A stretch of DNA of 64,000 nucleotides from Aureimonas sp. ME7 (GTDB lineage Bacteria; Pseudomonadota; Alphaproteobacteria; Rhizobiales; Rhizobiaceae): assembly GCF_903970965.1 (NCBI RefSeq), contig NZ_CAJCKW010000009.1:124001-188000 (forward strand), in the 5' to 3' direction. Numbering within the stretch: the stretch's first letter is position 1; each line of letters opens with the position of its first letter. Positions 53,341 through 61,634 of this stretch are shown one piece after another. The position numbers and the translations under genes are program-made. Under the pieces are notes generated by a model. It searched no databases and had not been told where the DNA came from. It worked only from the letters and a program-made list of their open reading frames with translations.

Positions 53341-54063
53341 TTAGGTTCGGCTCGTGGTGTTCCCGAGATAGGCCGCAAGGCGCGGGTCGGCGCCGGAAAG
53401 GACGGCGGCGGGCGTATCCACGAGCGCGATCCGCCCACCATCGAGAAACGCCATCCGATCGGCGTGTTCCCGCGCATCTTCGGGATGGTGGGTCACCATG
53501 ACGATCGTGGGAGGGGTCGCGGCTTCCCGGCGCAGTTCCGCGACGAGCGCCAGCATGTCGCCGCGCAGCGCGGGGCCGAGGGCGGCAAACGGCTCGTCGA
53601 GGAGCAGGATCGGCCGATCGCGCAGCACCGCGCGCGCCAGCGCGACGCGCTGCCGCTCGCCGCCCGACAACTCCCCCGGCCGCCTGTTTTCGAGACCAGC
53701 CAGGCCGACCCTGGCGAGCGCCTGCCGCGCCTTGTCGCGAACCTTGGGGGCCAGGCGCCAGGTCGGGCTGAGGCCGAGCGCGACGTTTCGCTCCGCCGTC
53801 AGATGGGGAAACAGGTTGTCGTCCTGAAACACGACGCTCAAGGGGCGTTCGGCGGGCGCGGTTCGCGTCGCGTCGCGCCCCAGAAGGCGGATCGTGCCGC
53901 TGTCCGGGGGGAGGAACCCGGCGACGAGATCGAGAAGCGTCGACTTGCCGGCACCCGAAGGGCCGATCACCGCCAGCCATTCGCCGGGCTCCACGCGAAG
54001 GTCGAAGCGCATCGGCGAGCCGGGATAGGCATGGGTGACGCCGTGGAGTTCGATCGCGCTCAT
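53341..54063 (-). CDS. thiQ: Thiamine ABC transporter ATPase ThiQ
   Basis: 240 residues. Walker A GPSGAGKST, Q-loop VVFQDDNLFPH, signature LSGGERQR, Walker B ILLLDEPFAALG and switch His in MVTHHPED. Overlaps thiP by 4 bases; third gene of the thiBPQ operon under the TPP riboswitch. Confidence 0.92.
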   Translation of the reverse strand: MSAIELHGVTHAYPGSPMRFDLRVEPGEWLAVIGPSGAGKSTLLDLVAGFLPPDSGTIRLLGRDATRTAPAERPLSVVFQDDNLFPHLTAERNVALGLSPTWRLAPKVRDKARQALARVGLAGLENRRPGELSGGERQRVALARAVLRDRPILLLDEPFAALGPALRGDMLALVAELRREAATPPTIVMVTHHPEDAREHADRMAFLDGGRIALVDTPAAVLSGADPRLAAYLGNTTSRT

Positions 54064-55724
54064 CGGCGTTTCTCTCCAAGACCGCGTTCGGCGACGAGGA
54101 TCAGCGCGACGCACAGGACCCCCAGGATCAGTGCGATGCCGGCCGCATCCGTCGAGCGGTAGGCACCCATGCGCTGGAGGAGCAGATAGGGAAGGGTGAC
54201 GAGATCGGCATTGCCGAACAGGGCGACGGCGCCGAGATCGCCGAGCGAGATGGCCATCGCGAACGCGCCTGCGAGCGCCAGCGGTCGGCGCAGCGCGGGC
54301 CATTCCACATGGACGATGCGCGCCCAGCCTTCCAGCCCGAGGCTCCGCGCGAGGCGTCCGTGACGCCGACCGACGGCTGCGATCTCGGGGCCGAGAATGC
54401 GGGTGGCGAAGGGTATGATCATCACCGCGTTGGTCGCCACGACGACGAAGGGGGCGAAGCGCGCCACATCCCCGAACGCGCGCAGGGCCAGGAACCATCC
54501 CGCGCCGACGACGATCGGCGGAACCACGAGAACGAGGCTGGCCGGCAGCGCGAACAGGAGGCGGCTGCGCGCAAGGCCCGACCCGTCGGCCGCCAATGCG
54601 AGGCAGACGGACGCGGCGATGCCGAGGACCGAGGCGCCGAGCGCGATCGAAAGGCTCTTGAGGAGGGCATCGAGAAAGGCGGGATCCATGAGGATGTGGG
54701 GAAGGTCCGATCGAAGGCCGGACACCGCGATGGCGGTGAGGGGGGCGAGGAGAAACGCCAGGGCCACGACCACGACCGCGCCGTCGAAGAGCCGCGACGG
54801 GATGCTGCCGCGATGGAAGCGTCGGTTGGCGCGCGCCTGCCCGAAGCCGGTATCGACGGAGTTCGAACGCCCGAGCGTCGGCAGGAGCAGGAGAGCGACG
54901 AGAAGGATCTGGAGAACCGCCAGGGTGAAGGCGCGGCCGGGGTCGAAATCGTATCGCAGCGACTGGTAGATGGCGACCTCGAGCGTCGAGGCGCGCGGAC
55001 CTCCGCCCAGCACCAGAACGAGCGTGAAGCTCGTGACGCAGAGCATGAACACGAGGCCCGCGGCGGGCCCGAGCGTTCGGCGAAGCACGGGAAGCTCGAG
55101 GATGCGAAACGTCGCCCAGCGCGACAGGGACAGTTGCCCCGCCAGCTTCCAGCTCTCCGCAGGCACGCCGGACAGCCCGCCGACCACCATGCGTGCGACG
55201 AGGGGCATGTTGAAGAACACATGGGCGAGAAGGACGCCGGTCAGCCCGTAGATCGACGGGCGGGGCAGGCCTGCCCAGGCGAAGGCATCGGCGACGACCC
55301 CGTTGCGGCCGAACACGGTGACGAGCCCCAGCGCGCCGACGAGAACGGGAAGCGCCTGCGGCAGGAAGAACAGGCGAAGCACGAGATCGCGCCCGGGAAA
55401 GCGCAGGCGATCGAGCGCCAGCGCCAGCGGCACCCCGAAGAGAACCGACAGCGCCGTGGAAAGAAGCGCCTGCGTCAGCGTGAAGCCGACGACCGAGCGA
55501 AGGTAGGGATCGCTCGCGAGCGCCCAAGGCGAGGCCGGCGCCAGCCCCGCCAGAAGGGGCAGGAGAAGGATCGGCAGGAAGCAGAAGCCGACGATCGCGG
55601 CGACCACGAGCCCGCCCGCCGCGCGGCGGCGTATGGCATCGCTCGAGGTCGTCGTCGCGCCGGCCTCCGATGTGTCGGCTCCCGCGTTCAGCGGCCCAGC
55701 GCCCGCAGCCATTCCGCCGTCCAT
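54060..55724 (-). CDS. thiP: Thiamine ABC transporter permease ThiP
   Basis: 554 residues with about twelve hydrophobic segments. Two BPD permease domains in tandem, each with an EAA-like loop (FRILELPVLRRTLGPAAG; ARIVHVEWPALRRPLALAG). The first ~35 residues are a soluble Ala/Gly-rich segment; a later start would shorten them. From 55724 it overlaps the thiB 3' end by 37 bases. Confidence 0.9.
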   Translation of the reverse strand: MDGGMAAGAGPLNAGADTSEAGATTTSSDAIRRRAAGGLVVAAIVGFCFLPILLLPLLAGLAPASPWALASDPYLRSVVGFTLTQALLSTALSVLFGVPLALALDRLRFPGRDLVLRLFFLPQALPVLVGALGLVTVFGRNGVVADAFAWAGLPRPSIYGLTGVLLAHVFFNMPLVARMVVGGLSGVPAESWKLAGQLSLSRWATFRILELPVLRRTLGPAAGLVFMLCVTSFTLVLVLGGGPRASTLEVAIYQSLRYDFDPGRAFTLAVLQILLVALLLLPTLGRSNSVDTGFGQARANRRFHRGSIPSRLFDGAVVVVALAFLLAPLTAIAVSGLRSDLPHILMDPAFLDALLKSLSIALGASVLGIAASVCLALAADGSGLARSRLLFALPASLVLVVPPIVVGAGWFLALRAFGDVARFAPFVVVATNAVMIIPFATRILGPEIAAVGRRHGRLARSLGLEGWARIVHVEWPALRRPLALAGAFAMAISLGDLGAVALFGNADLVTLPYLLLQRMGAYRSTDAAGIALILGVLCVALILVAERGLGEKRR

Positions 55725-56698
55725 TCCGCCCGGTGCGCGGCCACTTCATCCGCGGGGATTTCCAAGGGCTTCACCGGCTGCACGAGCTTCTCGAACGCTT
55801 CGGGCAGCGGCGCGCCGGTGGAGGCGGCGGGCAGCGACCAGTTGGCAGTTGGGATGATCGACTGGAACTCCGGCGTCAGAATGAAGCGCAGGAAGCGCTC
55901 GGCGAGTTCGGGATGGCGCGAGGTCCGCAGGCGTCCGGCAAGCTCCACCTGCAGGTAATGCCCTTCGGAGAAGGCGGCGGCCTGATAGCGATCCGTTCCC
56001 TCCTCGATCATGTGATAGGCGGGCGAGGTCGTGTAGGACAGGACGATCGGCACTTCGCCCTTGGTGAAGAGCCCGTAGGATTCGCTCCAGCCGGGCGTCA
56101 CGGTCAGGATGCGCTTGGACAGCTCGGCCCACTTGGCCTCCGCCTCGTCGCCAAACACCGATTTCATCCACAGGAGGAGGCCGAGCCCCGGCGTCGAGGT
56201 GCGCGCGTCCTGGATGGCGATCTTCTGCTCCGGGTCGCCCGACACGAGTTCGGCAAGGCTTTTGGGCGGGTTCTCGATGCTTTGCGTATCGTAGACGAAG
56301 GCGAGATAGGAATAGTCGAAGGGCACGAACACGTCGTCCCGGAAGCCGCCAGGAATGGTAAGGGGCGCCAGATCGACGTCGGAGGGAGCGAAGAGGTTCG
56401 TCGCCTTCAGTTCGGGGATGAGTTCGGCCGTCATGCCGAGCGCGACGTCGGCCGGCGTCGTATCCCTCTCGAGTTTCAGCCGGTTGAGGATCGCGACGCC
56501 GTCGTCCAGTCCGACGAAGCGCAGATCGCATTCGCACACGGCCTCGAACGCCTTCTCGATGCGCGGACCCGGACCCCATTCGGGCGTGAAGCTCTCGTAG
56601 GTGTAGACGGTCAGGACCGGGCGCTCCGTTTCCTGCGCTTGCGCCGCGATGGGCGCGAAAGCCAGGAGACCTGCGGGCAGGAAAAGAAGCGGGCGCAT
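55688..56698 (-). CDS. thiB: Thiamine-binding periplasmic protein ThiB
   Basis: 336 residues. A signal peptide ends AAQAQ. The mature protein has LTVYTYESFTPEWGPGPRI, the ThiB N-terminal signature, and SWSESYG-like GWSESYGLFTKGEVPIV. Binds thiamine/TMP/TPP. ATG 56698 lies 8 bases after GGAG; a GTG at 56707 would overlap that ribosome site. The mRNA leader carries a TPP riboswitch. Confidence 0.92.
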   Translation of the reverse strand: MRPLLFLPAGLLAFAPIAAQAQETERPVLTVYTYESFTPEWGPGPRIEKAFEAVCECDLRFVGLDDGVAILNRLKLERDTTPADVALGMTAELIPELKATNLFAPSDVDLAPLTIPGGFRDDVFVPFDYSYLAFVYDTQSIENPPKSLAELVSGDPEQKIAIQDARTSTPGLGLLLWMKSVFGDEAEAKWAELSKRILTVTPGWSESYGLFTKGEVPIVLSYTTSPAYHMIEEGTDRYQAAAFSEGHYLQVELAGRLRTSRHPELAERFLRFILTPEFQSIIPTANWSLPAASTGAPLPEAFEKLVQPVKPLEIPADEVAAHRAEWTAEWLRALGR

Positions 56699-56767
56699 CG
56701 TCGACACTCCAAGCGTTGTGTTCGGAGCGTTGGAGGGCGATCGGCGGAATGGGGGCCCGCGAAAGCT

Positions 56768-56851
56768 CTCAATCCCTCCGCCGGTACGAGCCGGATCAGG
56801 TTCTGCGGGTTGGCCGAACGCCTCTCAGCCCGAAATGGGCACCCCGTGTGA
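56768..56851 (-). ncRNA. TPP (THI-box) riboswitch
   Basis: On the minus strand the aptamer reads CGGGGTGCCC, GGCTGAGAGG, AACCCG, AGAACCTGATCCGG, TACCGGCGGAGGGA. CTGAGA and ACCTGATC with the closing GCG-AGGGA are the universally conserved TPP-binding parts. It lies 70 bases upstream of thiB and should switch off thiBPQ when TPP is plentiful. Confidence 0.95.
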
Positions 56852-56964
56852 GCAGGCGCATAGTTGCGGCATTCGGCGGCGCTCGGCAAGGGGGAAGGTC
56901 GCCCTCCGCCTTTCCGCCACGGCCTCTTTCCCCGAACGGGGCGGATCGTCTAAGCCCCTTGGCC

Positions 56965-57597
56965 ATGAGCCGCTTCACCATTCTCCTGGCCGGGCCGATC
57001 GAGGCGACGTCCGAACTCCTCGCCGAAGTCGCGGGCACGCGCGTCATCGCGGCCGATGCTGGCATCCGGCATGCGGGCGCGCTGAAGGTCGTTCCCGAAC
57101 TTTGGGTCGGCGATTTCGATTCGCATGTCGGGGAACCGGATCTCGTGGCCGTTCCCCGGCGGACCTGGCCGCGCGACAAGGACCGGACGGACGGGGAGAT
57201 TGCGATCGCCGAGGCTTGGGCGCGCGGCGCCAGTTCGCTTCTGGTCGTCGGCGCCTTCGGCGGGCGGAGCGACCATGCCTTCTCCCATCTCGTGATCGCC
57301 TTGCGCGAAAGCGAGGCGGGACGGGACGTCGTGCTGTTCGACGGACGGGAATGGGGCTATCCCCTGCCTCTCGCTCCCCGGCGGTTTGCCGCGCGGCGGG
57401 GCGCCCAGTTCTCGATCCTGAAGTTCTCCGACTTGGGCGGCCTGACGATCGAGGGGGCGCGCTTTCCACTCGACCGGGCCGACATTCCGTTCGCCTCGAT
57501 CCTGACCCAGAGCAACGAAGCTCTCGGCGACGTGACGGTCGATCTTCGAAAGGGAAGGGCGCTTCTTCTCCTGCAGGCGGATCCGCTGGTGCGTTGA
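56965..57597 (+). CDS. thiN: Thiamine pyrophosphokinase (thiamine diphosphokinase)
   Basis: 210 residues. Converts thiamine plus ATP to TPP. Family motifs: ADAGIRHAG, PELWVGDFDSH, DKDRTDGEIAI and VGAFGGRSDH. Divergent from thiBPQ and starting 114 bases from the riboswitch edge, so it is outside riboswitch control. Together the genes import and activate thiamine. Confidence 0.92.
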   Translation: MSRFTILLAGPIEATSELLAEVAGTRVIAADAGIRHAGALKVVPELWVGDFDSHVGEPDLVAVPRRTWPRDKDRTDGEIAIAEAWARGASSLLVVGAFGGRSDHAFSHLVIALRESEAGRDVVLFDGREWGYPLPLAPRRFAARRGAQFSILKFSDLGGLTIEGARFPLDRADIPFASILTQSNEALGDVTVDLRKGRALLLLQADPLVR

Positions 57598-57672
57598 TGC
57601 CGGGGGGCGGCAAGCGCATCGAACGGCAGGGCTGGCCGACACGCGTCCGATCAGCTATCGTTCCACCCGGTC

Positions 57673-57749
57673 GGTCCCATAGCTCAGCAGGATAGAGCAC
57701 CAGATTCCTAATCTGGGGGTCATAGGTTCAAATCCTATTGGGATCACCA
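57673..57749 (+). tRNA. tRNA-Arg (anticodon CCT)
   Basis: 77 bases with encoded CCA. Acceptor GGTCCCA pairs with TGGGATC (one G-T). The D arm has AGCTCAGC..GGATAGAGC. The anticodon stem CCAGA/TCTGG encloses TTCCTAA, anticodon CCT. The T arm is ATAGG-TTCAAAT-CCTAT. It directly borders a tyrosine integrase gene, so its 3' end is the likely attachment site. Confidence 0.95.
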
Positions 57750-57758
57750 ACACTTAGC

Positions 57759-58820
57759 TTACTCCTTCGCGTCTTGTTTTGCACCTTGTTTTGCAAAGTC
57801 GGCGTCTAAAACAGCCTCGAATTTCGCGATGGCGTTGTCGGCCATCGTGCTTGTGCGGGCGAGGTAGCGGTCCAAGATCTCCTGCGCTCGGCGCAGAGAG
57901 TGTCCCGTCACGGCAACAATCTCACCGAGATTGCAGCCGGCCTGAAAAAGCATGGTGACTGTCGTTCCACGAATGTCGTGGAAATGCAGATCCGCGATCT
58001 TGGCCGCCGTGCAGGTCTCTTCCCATTTCTCCGCGAAATAGCGCTTTTTGAACTGCCGGCCCGTCTTAGTCGTCAGGATCAAGGTCGAGCTGCGCGGCAG
58101 GTCGTCGAGCGTGGCCTTGAGAGCCGCCGTTGCCTTCACCGTCACGAACCGTCGCGTCTTGCCTTGTCGCAAACGAATATGCGTCCCATCGTATGCGTCC
58201 CACTTCAACGCCAGAAGATCTCCCTGCCGCTGGCCGGTGTGGAGCGCCAGCACGAGCCCGAGCTTCATTTCTGGCGTTGCCTTCTCCATGAACGCATCAA
58301 CGTGCTCGGGCAGCCAGATCATCTCCGAGCGATCGGACGAATAGGCGCGGTCAAAGCTGTCAAGCACATTCGCCTTCAGGTCGCCGTCCTTCGTGGCCCA
58401 TGACAAGACGCGGGCGAGGATCGTGACGCGGTTGTCGGCCTCGCGCGGCTTCTCCTCCGAGAACTCGTCGTGCCACTTCAGCACCTCGCGGCGGAACGCC
58501 TTGTCCTCCAGCGCAGGAAAAGGCACCTTGCCGTAGTCGTTTTCCCAGAACTTCAGGACGCGCTTATATTCGCTCTTCGTGCTGGCGGCGAGCTTTCGCC
58601 ATTTTGCGGTCTTCTCGAAGTCTCGGATGATGCCAGACAGCGTGCCTGCGGTTCGCGTCTCTACCTTGGCCTGGGCCTTCGCCATGGAGGCGAGGAACAG
58701 GGCGGTGCCCGGCTCCCCTTCCAGTCTCGTGCCCGTTGCCCGGTGGTAGTAGTAGGTCACTTGTTCCCCGCTTGCGAGCTTGGCCTTGACCCTATTGATG
58801 CCTTTGAGGCGCGCGTGCAT
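57759..58820 (-). CDS. int: Tyrosine-type phage integrase
   Basis: 353 residues from ATG 58820. An N-terminal arm-binding region and SAM-like core-binding domain (~60-180) precede the catalytic domain. R-H-R-H-Y residues are seen: Arg in HTGQRQGDLLALKW, His-x-x-Arg in FHDIRGTT, His in VTGHSLR and Tyr in ILDRYLAR. Its stop is 10 bases from the tRNA 3' end, as for tRNA-targeting integrases. The start overlaps the AlpA-like gene. Confidence 0.93.
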   Translation of the reverse strand: MHARLKGINRVKAKLASGEQVTYYYHRATGTRLEGEPGTALFLASMAKAQAKVETRTAGTLSGIIRDFEKTAKWRKLAASTKSEYKRVLKFWENDYGKVPFPALEDKAFRREVLKWHDEFSEEKPREADNRVTILARVLSWATKDGDLKANVLDSFDRAYSSDRSEMIWLPEHVDAFMEKATPEMKLGLVLALHTGQRQGDLLALKWDAYDGTHIRLRQGKTRRFVTVKATAALKATLDDLPRSSTLILTTKTGRQFKKRYFAEKWEETCTAAKIADLHFHDIRGTTVTMLFQAGCNLGEIVAVTGHSLRRAQEILDRYLARTSTMADNAIAKFEAVLDADFAKQGAKQDAKE

Positions 58821-59043
58821 TCTGCTTCTTCCATGCCTCGAAGGGCGACAGGGCTTCGTCCTCGTTGGCTGCACTGGGGGCAACGCCGGACATCGCCCGC
58901 TCTAGCGCCGCTCGGCTCCATCGCCGCGTGCCAGAGATCGATGCGGGCGCCACGCCCTTCCGCACCCATTTGTCGAAGGTGGACGTGCTGATACCGAGAA
59001 GGTCAGCGGCTTCCTGACGTGTGAGGATCAGCGGGCTACCCAT
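58792..59043 (-). CDS. AlpA/excisionase-like helix-turn-helix protein
   Basis: 83 residues. An N-terminal MerR-like HTH, LTRQEAADLLGISTSTFDKWVRKGVAPA, typical of AlpA or excisionase proteins. Overlaps the integrase start by 29 bases. Likely directs excision or regulates int. Confidence 0.82.
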   Translation of the reverse strand: MGSPLILTRQEAADLLGISTSTFDKWVRKGVAPASISGTRRWSRAALERAMSGVAPSAANEDEALSPFEAWKKQNARAPQRHQ

Positions 59044-59191
59044 CCTCTCGTTCTCCCGTGCTGGAGGAAAGGGCAGGCGGGGCCGGAAGCGGGCGCCAGT
59101 GGGTGAAGCGATCAGCATTGACGTTGTAGATCACTGAGCCGATGACTGGCAGCGTCCTGCTTCCAAGCACTTCCAGTTTCCCAATCTTCAT
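59036..59191 (-). CDS. Small hypothetical prophage protein
   Basis: 51 residues from ATG 59191 (MKIGKLEVLGSRT...), or 64 from ATG 59230. Overlaps the AlpA-like start by 8 bases, in the leftward int operon. No domain recognised. The longer form stays open upstream into the terminase remnant, so the gene may have lost its original 5' end at the rearrangement point. Confidence 0.4.
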   Translation of the reverse strand: MKIGKLEVLGSRTLPVIGSVIYNVNADRFTHWRPLPAPPALSSSTGEREDG

Positions 59192-59232
59192 GTCGGCGGT
59201 CTCTGCGTCATCGCCAGACCACCAAAACATGA

Positions 59233-59466
59233 TGCGGATGCCGATGGGAACCGATCGCCGCGCTCTACGAGCAACGCAAGGTCAGCCATGTCGGCGACTT
59301 CCCCGACCTCGAGGACCAGATGTGCAACTTTACGCCGTCGGGTTTCATCGGAGAGGGCTCTCCCGACCGTGCCGACGCGCTGGTCTGGGCACTGACTGAG
59401 CTGATGCTCTCGACTGAACCCCAGCCCGGCAAAGCCAAGACAACGACCACGATGGGCGCATACTGA
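59233..59466 (+). pseudogene. Terminase large subunit, C-terminal remnant
   Basis: The frame reads EPIAALYEQRKVSHVGDF, LEDQMCNF and GSPDRADALVWALTELM, the conserved C-terminal end of the large terminase (nuclease domain end), then stops at TGA 59464. An in-frame stop at 59230 and the leftward genes replace the missing ATPase and most of the nuclease domain. The stop overlaps the portal ATG (TGATG), so the original gene junction is preserved. Confidence 0.8.
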
Positions 59467-60521
59467 TGGCCGTTGATACCCGTCACCCCGACTACACCGA
59501 CCGAGCCGAGGAATGGCGGGAGATGCGTGCCACTAGCCGCGGTGCGAAGGCGGTGAAGGAGGATGGCGAAGAGTTCCTGCCGATGCCGTCGGGCTTCCGC
59601 GCACAGACGGACGGCGGCAATCGCATGTATGCCGCCTACCAGAAGCGGGCTCAGTTCCCGGAGATCGTCGGGCCGACCATCCGCGGCATGATCGGCGTCA
59701 TTCATCGCACCGAAGCGCAGATCGACATGCCCGACGCCATGCAGGGGCTTTGGGAGCGAGCGACGGCTGACGGTCTGGCGCTTGAGGCGTTCCACCGACG
59801 CATCACGTCCGAACTGCTTCTGACGGGCCGCTACTCGATCCTGGCCGATGCGAAGTCGGAGGGCTCCGAGCTTCCCTACCTCGCCGGCTACTCGGCTGAG
59901 GCGTTGATCAACTGGTCGCCGGATCGCGACTTCTACGTGCTCGACGAAAGCGGTCTGGTTCGGTTCGACTTCGAATGGCGTCAAGAGAAGCGGTATCGCG
60001 TTCTGCAGCTTGTGGAGGGGCGCTACGAGGTCGAGCGCTACACAGGCACGGAGAAAGACGGCGACACTCTGCAGCCGGCCGCGCAGGGCAACAGGGCGTT
60101 GGTCCAGAAGGACACCTTCATCAGCAAGCTTCTGGTCGACGACGGCCTGACGAAGGCGCTGATCGAAGCCGGCGTCGGCAAGGAGTACCTGAAGGCTGCG
60201 AAGGCTATGCTGAAAGACTCGGTCAAGATCCTTCACGAGGACGGCACCTATCGCGCAGTAGTCGAAACCGACATGGGCGAGGACGACGTTGGAAAGTTCG
60301 TCCAGAACTGGTCGCAGTCCGATGAGGGGAAGGTGTTCATTTCCAAACCCACCGGCGGCGACGCGAAGGGCGGCGACGGCCAGCGCTTCGGCGACAACCC
60401 GTTCGACACGAAGGGCGGCACCGTGAAGCCGAACCTGACCAAAGCCCAGGAACTGATCGCGTCAAACCCCGAGAAGGCCCGCCAGATGGCGAAGGCCGTG
60501 GGGCACGCAGTCACCTGGTAA
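59466..60521 (+). CDS. In-frame fusion: portal (DUF4055-type) N-terminus and capsid scaffold C-terminus
   Basis: 351 residues. Residues 1-~205 resemble portal proteins: HPDYTDRAEEWREMR, EEFLPMPSGF, MYAAYQKRAQFPEIVGPTIRGMIGVIHR, and AEALINW. Residues ~210-351 resemble phage scaffold proteins: LTKALIEAGVGKEYLKAAKAML, FVQNWSQSDEGKVFISKP, a Gly-rich spacer and NLTKAQELIASNPEKARQMAKA. Portals are usually over 400 residues, so the C-terminal half of the portal, any head-morphogenesis gene and the scaffold start are missing. Junction near 60080-60100. Confidence 0.75.
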   Translation: MAVDTRHPDYTDRAEEWREMRATSRGAKAVKEDGEEFLPMPSGFRAQTDGGNRMYAAYQKRAQFPEIVGPTIRGMIGVIHRTEAQIDMPDAMQGLWERATADGLALEAFHRRITSELLLTGRYSILADAKSEGSELPYLAGYSAEALINWSPDRDFYVLDESGLVRFDFEWRQEKRYRVLQLVEGRYEVERYTGTEKDGDTLQPAAQGNRALVQKDTFISKLLVDDGLTKALIEAGVGKEYLKAAKAMLKDSVKILHEDGTYRAVVETDMGEDDVGKFVQNWSQSDEGKVFISKPTGGDAKGGDGQRFGDNPFDTKGGTVKPNLTKAQELIASNPEKARQMAKAVGHAVTW

Positions 60522-60566
60522 TCGCATTCCGGCGTCAGTGACGCTTCCGCCTACGCAGGCCTCGCC

Positions 60567-60604
60567 CAGTGGGGTGGCCGAACCGAAACCCTTTCACCCC
60601 ACTG
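60567..60604 (+). repeat. Inverted repeat before the coat gene
   Basis: CAGTGGGGTG and CACCCCACTG, a perfect 10-bp inverted repeat with an 18-base loop, ends 19 bases before the coat ATG and just upstream of its AGGAG ribosome site. It may act as a mRNA hairpin tuning coat expression or protecting a processed end. Confidence 0.5.
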
Positions 60605-60623
60605 ATCGACAGGAGCCATTCCT

Positions 60624-61472
60624 ATGGCCACCACCCGCCTGCAGGACGTCATCTACGGCCCGCTGTTCCTGCCCACCACGATCCAGCGCATCGCCCAGCT
60701 TTCGCGCCTGCGCAACTCGCCGATCGTCTCCGCTGATCCCGAGATCCAGCGCTTTGCCAACGGTCCGGGCGACATCGTCCAGATGCCGTTCTGGAACGAC
60801 CTGACCGGCGCCTCGAACGTCTCGTCGGACGACCCGGCTCAGGCCGCCGTTCCGAACAAACTGACCCAAGGCCAGGACATGGCCCGCAAGGTCCGCCGGA
60901 ACAACGGCTGGCAGTCTGCCAACCTCGTCGCGGCCGTGCTCGCGGAGGATCCGCTCGACGTCGTCGCCCAGCTCATTGCCGAATACTGGGTGCGGGACGA
61001 AGAGACCGTCCTCGGCCAGGTCATCAACGGCGTGTTCGCGTCGTCCGGCATGGCTGGCAACAAGCTCGACGTCGCGTCGGAAGCGGGCGCGACTACGCCC
61101 GTCAAGCTCGACCCCGAGGTGGCCGCCAACGCCTATGCGCTGTTGGGCGAGTACGGCCATGCCTTCACGCCGATCGCTGGAAGCGTTCGCCTGACAATCC
61201 TCGACGGGGAGGGGCGACAAGCTTCGGTCGGCACTCCTGGCGGCAATGTGGTCCGCTACGCTGGCGTCATCGCCATTCAGGTGTTCACCGAAGGCGGGAA
61301 GGGCACTGCGGCCAGTCGCGAGCTAGAGGACGCTCTGTCCGATCTGTTCCGCAACGCCGAGATCGATTCAATCCGGTGCGGCATTCCCTACGTCTCCGGC
61401 AGTGTCGAGGACCCGCCCTTCCTTATGCAGACGGTCATGGTGCCGTTCACGCGGGACAGCTTTCACGCCTGA
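60624..61472 (+). CDS. In-frame fusion: major capsid N-terminus and tail-terminator C-terminus
   Basis: 282 residues. Residues 1-~182 look like a P22-coat-like major capsid protein (TRLQDVIYGPLFLPTTIQRI, MPFWNDLTGASNVSS, ARKVRRNNGWQSANLVAAV, VLGQVINGVFASSG). Residues ~185-282 look like a DUF4128-type tail terminator (VRLTILDGEGRQASVG, RYAGVIAIQVFTEGGKGT, DALSDLFRNAEID, QTVMVPFTRD). The capsid C-terminal third and head-tail connector genes are absent. Junction near 61165-61190. A GACAGGAG site precedes ATG 60624. Confidence 0.72.
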   Translation: MATTRLQDVIYGPLFLPTTIQRIAQLSRLRNSPIVSADPEIQRFANGPGDIVQMPFWNDLTGASNVSSDDPAQAAVPNKLTQGQDMARKVRRNNGWQSANLVAAVLAEDPLDVVAQLIAEYWVRDEETVLGQVINGVFASSGMAGNKLDVASEAGATTPVKLDPEVAANAYALLGEYGHAFTPIAGSVRLTILDGEGRQASVGTPGGNVVRYAGVIAIQVFTEGGKGTAASRELEDALSDLFRNAEIDSIRCGIPYVSGSVEDPPFLMQTVMVPFTRDSFHA

Positions 61473-61596
61473 CGATGTGTCCCACGTTCCCCGCACGGTT
61501 TTTGGCGAGAGGCGGCAAGGCTCAAAAATGGGATTGTCGGGCCAGCCGCTGACCCCGCCGCCTCTCACCAAAACCCACCCCGACGCAACCCACCCC

Positions 61597-61621
61597 GGCT
61601 CGCCATTCGGCGGGCCTTTTT
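61597..61621 (+). terminator. Terminator-like hairpin before the tail tube gene
   Basis: GGCTCGCC/GGCGGGCC stem (one G-T pair), 4-base loop and five T residues, ending just before the tail-tube ribosome site. It could reduce tail expression relative to head genes. Confidence 0.6.
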
Positions 61622-61634
61622 CATGGAGCAAACC

